Below are positions 30,737 to 31,208 of a stretch of DNA of 31,208 nucleotides, one piece after another; positions within the stretch are counted from its first letter, which is position 1, and every line of letters starts with the position of its first letter. A model generated the notes under the pieces. The model was given only the letters and a program-made list of their open reading frames with translations. It had not been told where the DNA came from and did not search any database. Source of the DNA: JBFKQC01 sp041627895 (GTDB lineage Bacteria; Pseudomonadota; Alphaproteobacteria; Rhodobacterales; Rhodobacteraceae); contig JBFKQC010000047.1 of the NCBI GenBank assembly GCA_041627895.1, positions 1-31,208 of the forward strand, given 5' to 3'. Both the position numbers and the translations under genes were made by a program.

Positions 30737-31117
30737 TCAACCGGCGTAGCTGACAACCTCGAATTCGATCCCGTCCGCGTCGTCGAAATAGAACCGCCGG
30801 CCGGGCTCGTAATCGGCATGGTTGTGCGGGGTAAATCCGGCGGCGCGCACCCGCGCCTCGGCGGCGTCGAGGTCGTCCACCACGACGCCGACGTGGTTCA
30901 GCCCGCCGACCACGTCATAGCTCGACGGCCCGCCTGCCGCGGGGCTGGCCGGGGCATAGATCGCCAGATAGTCGTCGTCGGTGCCGACATGGATCGTGCG
31001 GCCGCCGGCGAGCGCCGGACCCTGCCAGCGGATTTTCCAGCCGAACACCTCGCAAAGCCACTTCGCAGTGGCATCGGGGTCGCTGACGGTCAGGTTGACA
31101 TGTTCGAGGGCTGCCAT
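30737..31117 (-). CDS. VOC family (glyoxalase/bleomycin-resistance-like) protein
   Basis: A 126-aa vicinal-oxygen-chelate protein with two beta-alpha-beta modules. Likely metal ligands are His6 (LEHVNLTVSD), His76 region (GGLNHVGVVVDD) and the Glu near the end (DGIEFEVVSY). FYFDDADGIEFEVV is the usual C-terminal signature. The family includes glyoxalases, dioxygenases and antibiotic-binding proteins, and the substrate is unknown. Its promoter contains a SoxR-box-like sequence, so it is probably induced by redox-cycling compounds. The 5' gap (31118-31208) holds that promoter. Confidence 0.92.
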   Translation of the reverse strand: MAALEHVNLTVSDPDATAKWLCEVFGWKIRWQGPALAGGRTIHVGTDDDYLAIYAPASPAAGGPSSYDVVGGLNHVGVVVDDLDAAEARVRAAGFTPHNHADYEPGRRFYFDDADGIEFEVVSYAG

Positions 31118-31149
31118 CGGGTGTCCTTTCGTCTGGGCATCGAGTCGGG

Positions 31150-31180
31150 ACGTTAATTCCTCAAGTCCGCTTCAGGTCAA
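31150..31180 (-). promoter_or_regulatory. SoxR-box-like promoter of the VOC gene
   Basis: On the plus strand CCTCAAGTCCGCTTCAGG (31159-31176) matches the E. coli SoxR box at 14 of 18 positions. On the minus strand TTGACC (31180-31175) and TAACGT (31155-31150) flank it with a 19-base spacer, the over-long spacing of MerR-family promoters. Confidence 0.7.
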
Positions 31181-31208
31181 GGGGGGCCGCGCCTCCGGGG
31201 GCACGCCC

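Overview
The window is GC-rich, gene-dense chromosomal DNA that looks like a marine-type Rhodobacteraceae alphaproteobacterium. The basis is the set of family-typical neighbours: an aa3-oxidase subunit IV micro-gene, DUF6356- and DUF6173-like proteins, a non-catalytic dihydroorotase in a pyrB operon, a DmdC-like acyl-CoA dehydrogenase, an alphaproteobacterial gshA and a SoxR-type box before a VOC gene. There are no rRNA or tRNA genes, insertion sequences, phage genes or CRISPR arrays. No gap between genes exceeds about 170 bases. Nothing here amounts to a whole new system; the interest lies in operators, micro-genes and degenerate enzymes.

Left part (1-8.7 kb). A peptide-type ABC substrate-binding protein (minus) diverges from a DUF1028 Ntn-hydrolase-like gene (plus) across a promoter carrying a perfect 16-bp palindrome. 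Then a minus-strand set (ubiA, a BON/OmpA envelope protein, a membrane-anchored coiled-coil protein) diverges from rsmE, a two-helix membrane protein and gshA on the plus strand.

Centre (8.7-15.8 kb). A minus-strand operon runs pyrB, a 190-aa membrane protein, a 36-aa one-helix protein, a bacterial PH-like membrane protein, a pseudo-dihydroorotase, plsY and an 87-aa protein with an apparent CTG start. Diverging from pyrB is a four-gene chain joined by ATGA overlaps: a family-4-like uracil-DNA glycosylase lacking most of the Fe-S cysteines, a metallophosphoesterase, a LysE/RhtB exporter and MoaB.

Right-centre (15.9-26.8 kb). A two-gene RND pump (membrane fusion protein and inner-membrane transporter) is followed by a small four-helix membrane protein behind a candidate FNR/Dnr-type promoter, an orphan DsbD N-terminal-domain protein, algH/yqgE, a Sua5/YwlC tRNA t6A enzyme, an acyl-CoA dehydrogenase and a translationally coupled MBL hydrolase.

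Right end (26.9-31.2 kb). A DUF6356-like gene diverges from an Lrp/AsnC regulator followed by a DUF6173-like gene. Then come cytochrome oxidase subunit IV with a lipoprotein, a strong terminator, a two-helix membrane protein, greA preceded closely by an intrinsic terminator, and a VOC/glyoxalase gene whose promoter contains a SoxR-box look-alike. soxR itself may lie just past the right edge.
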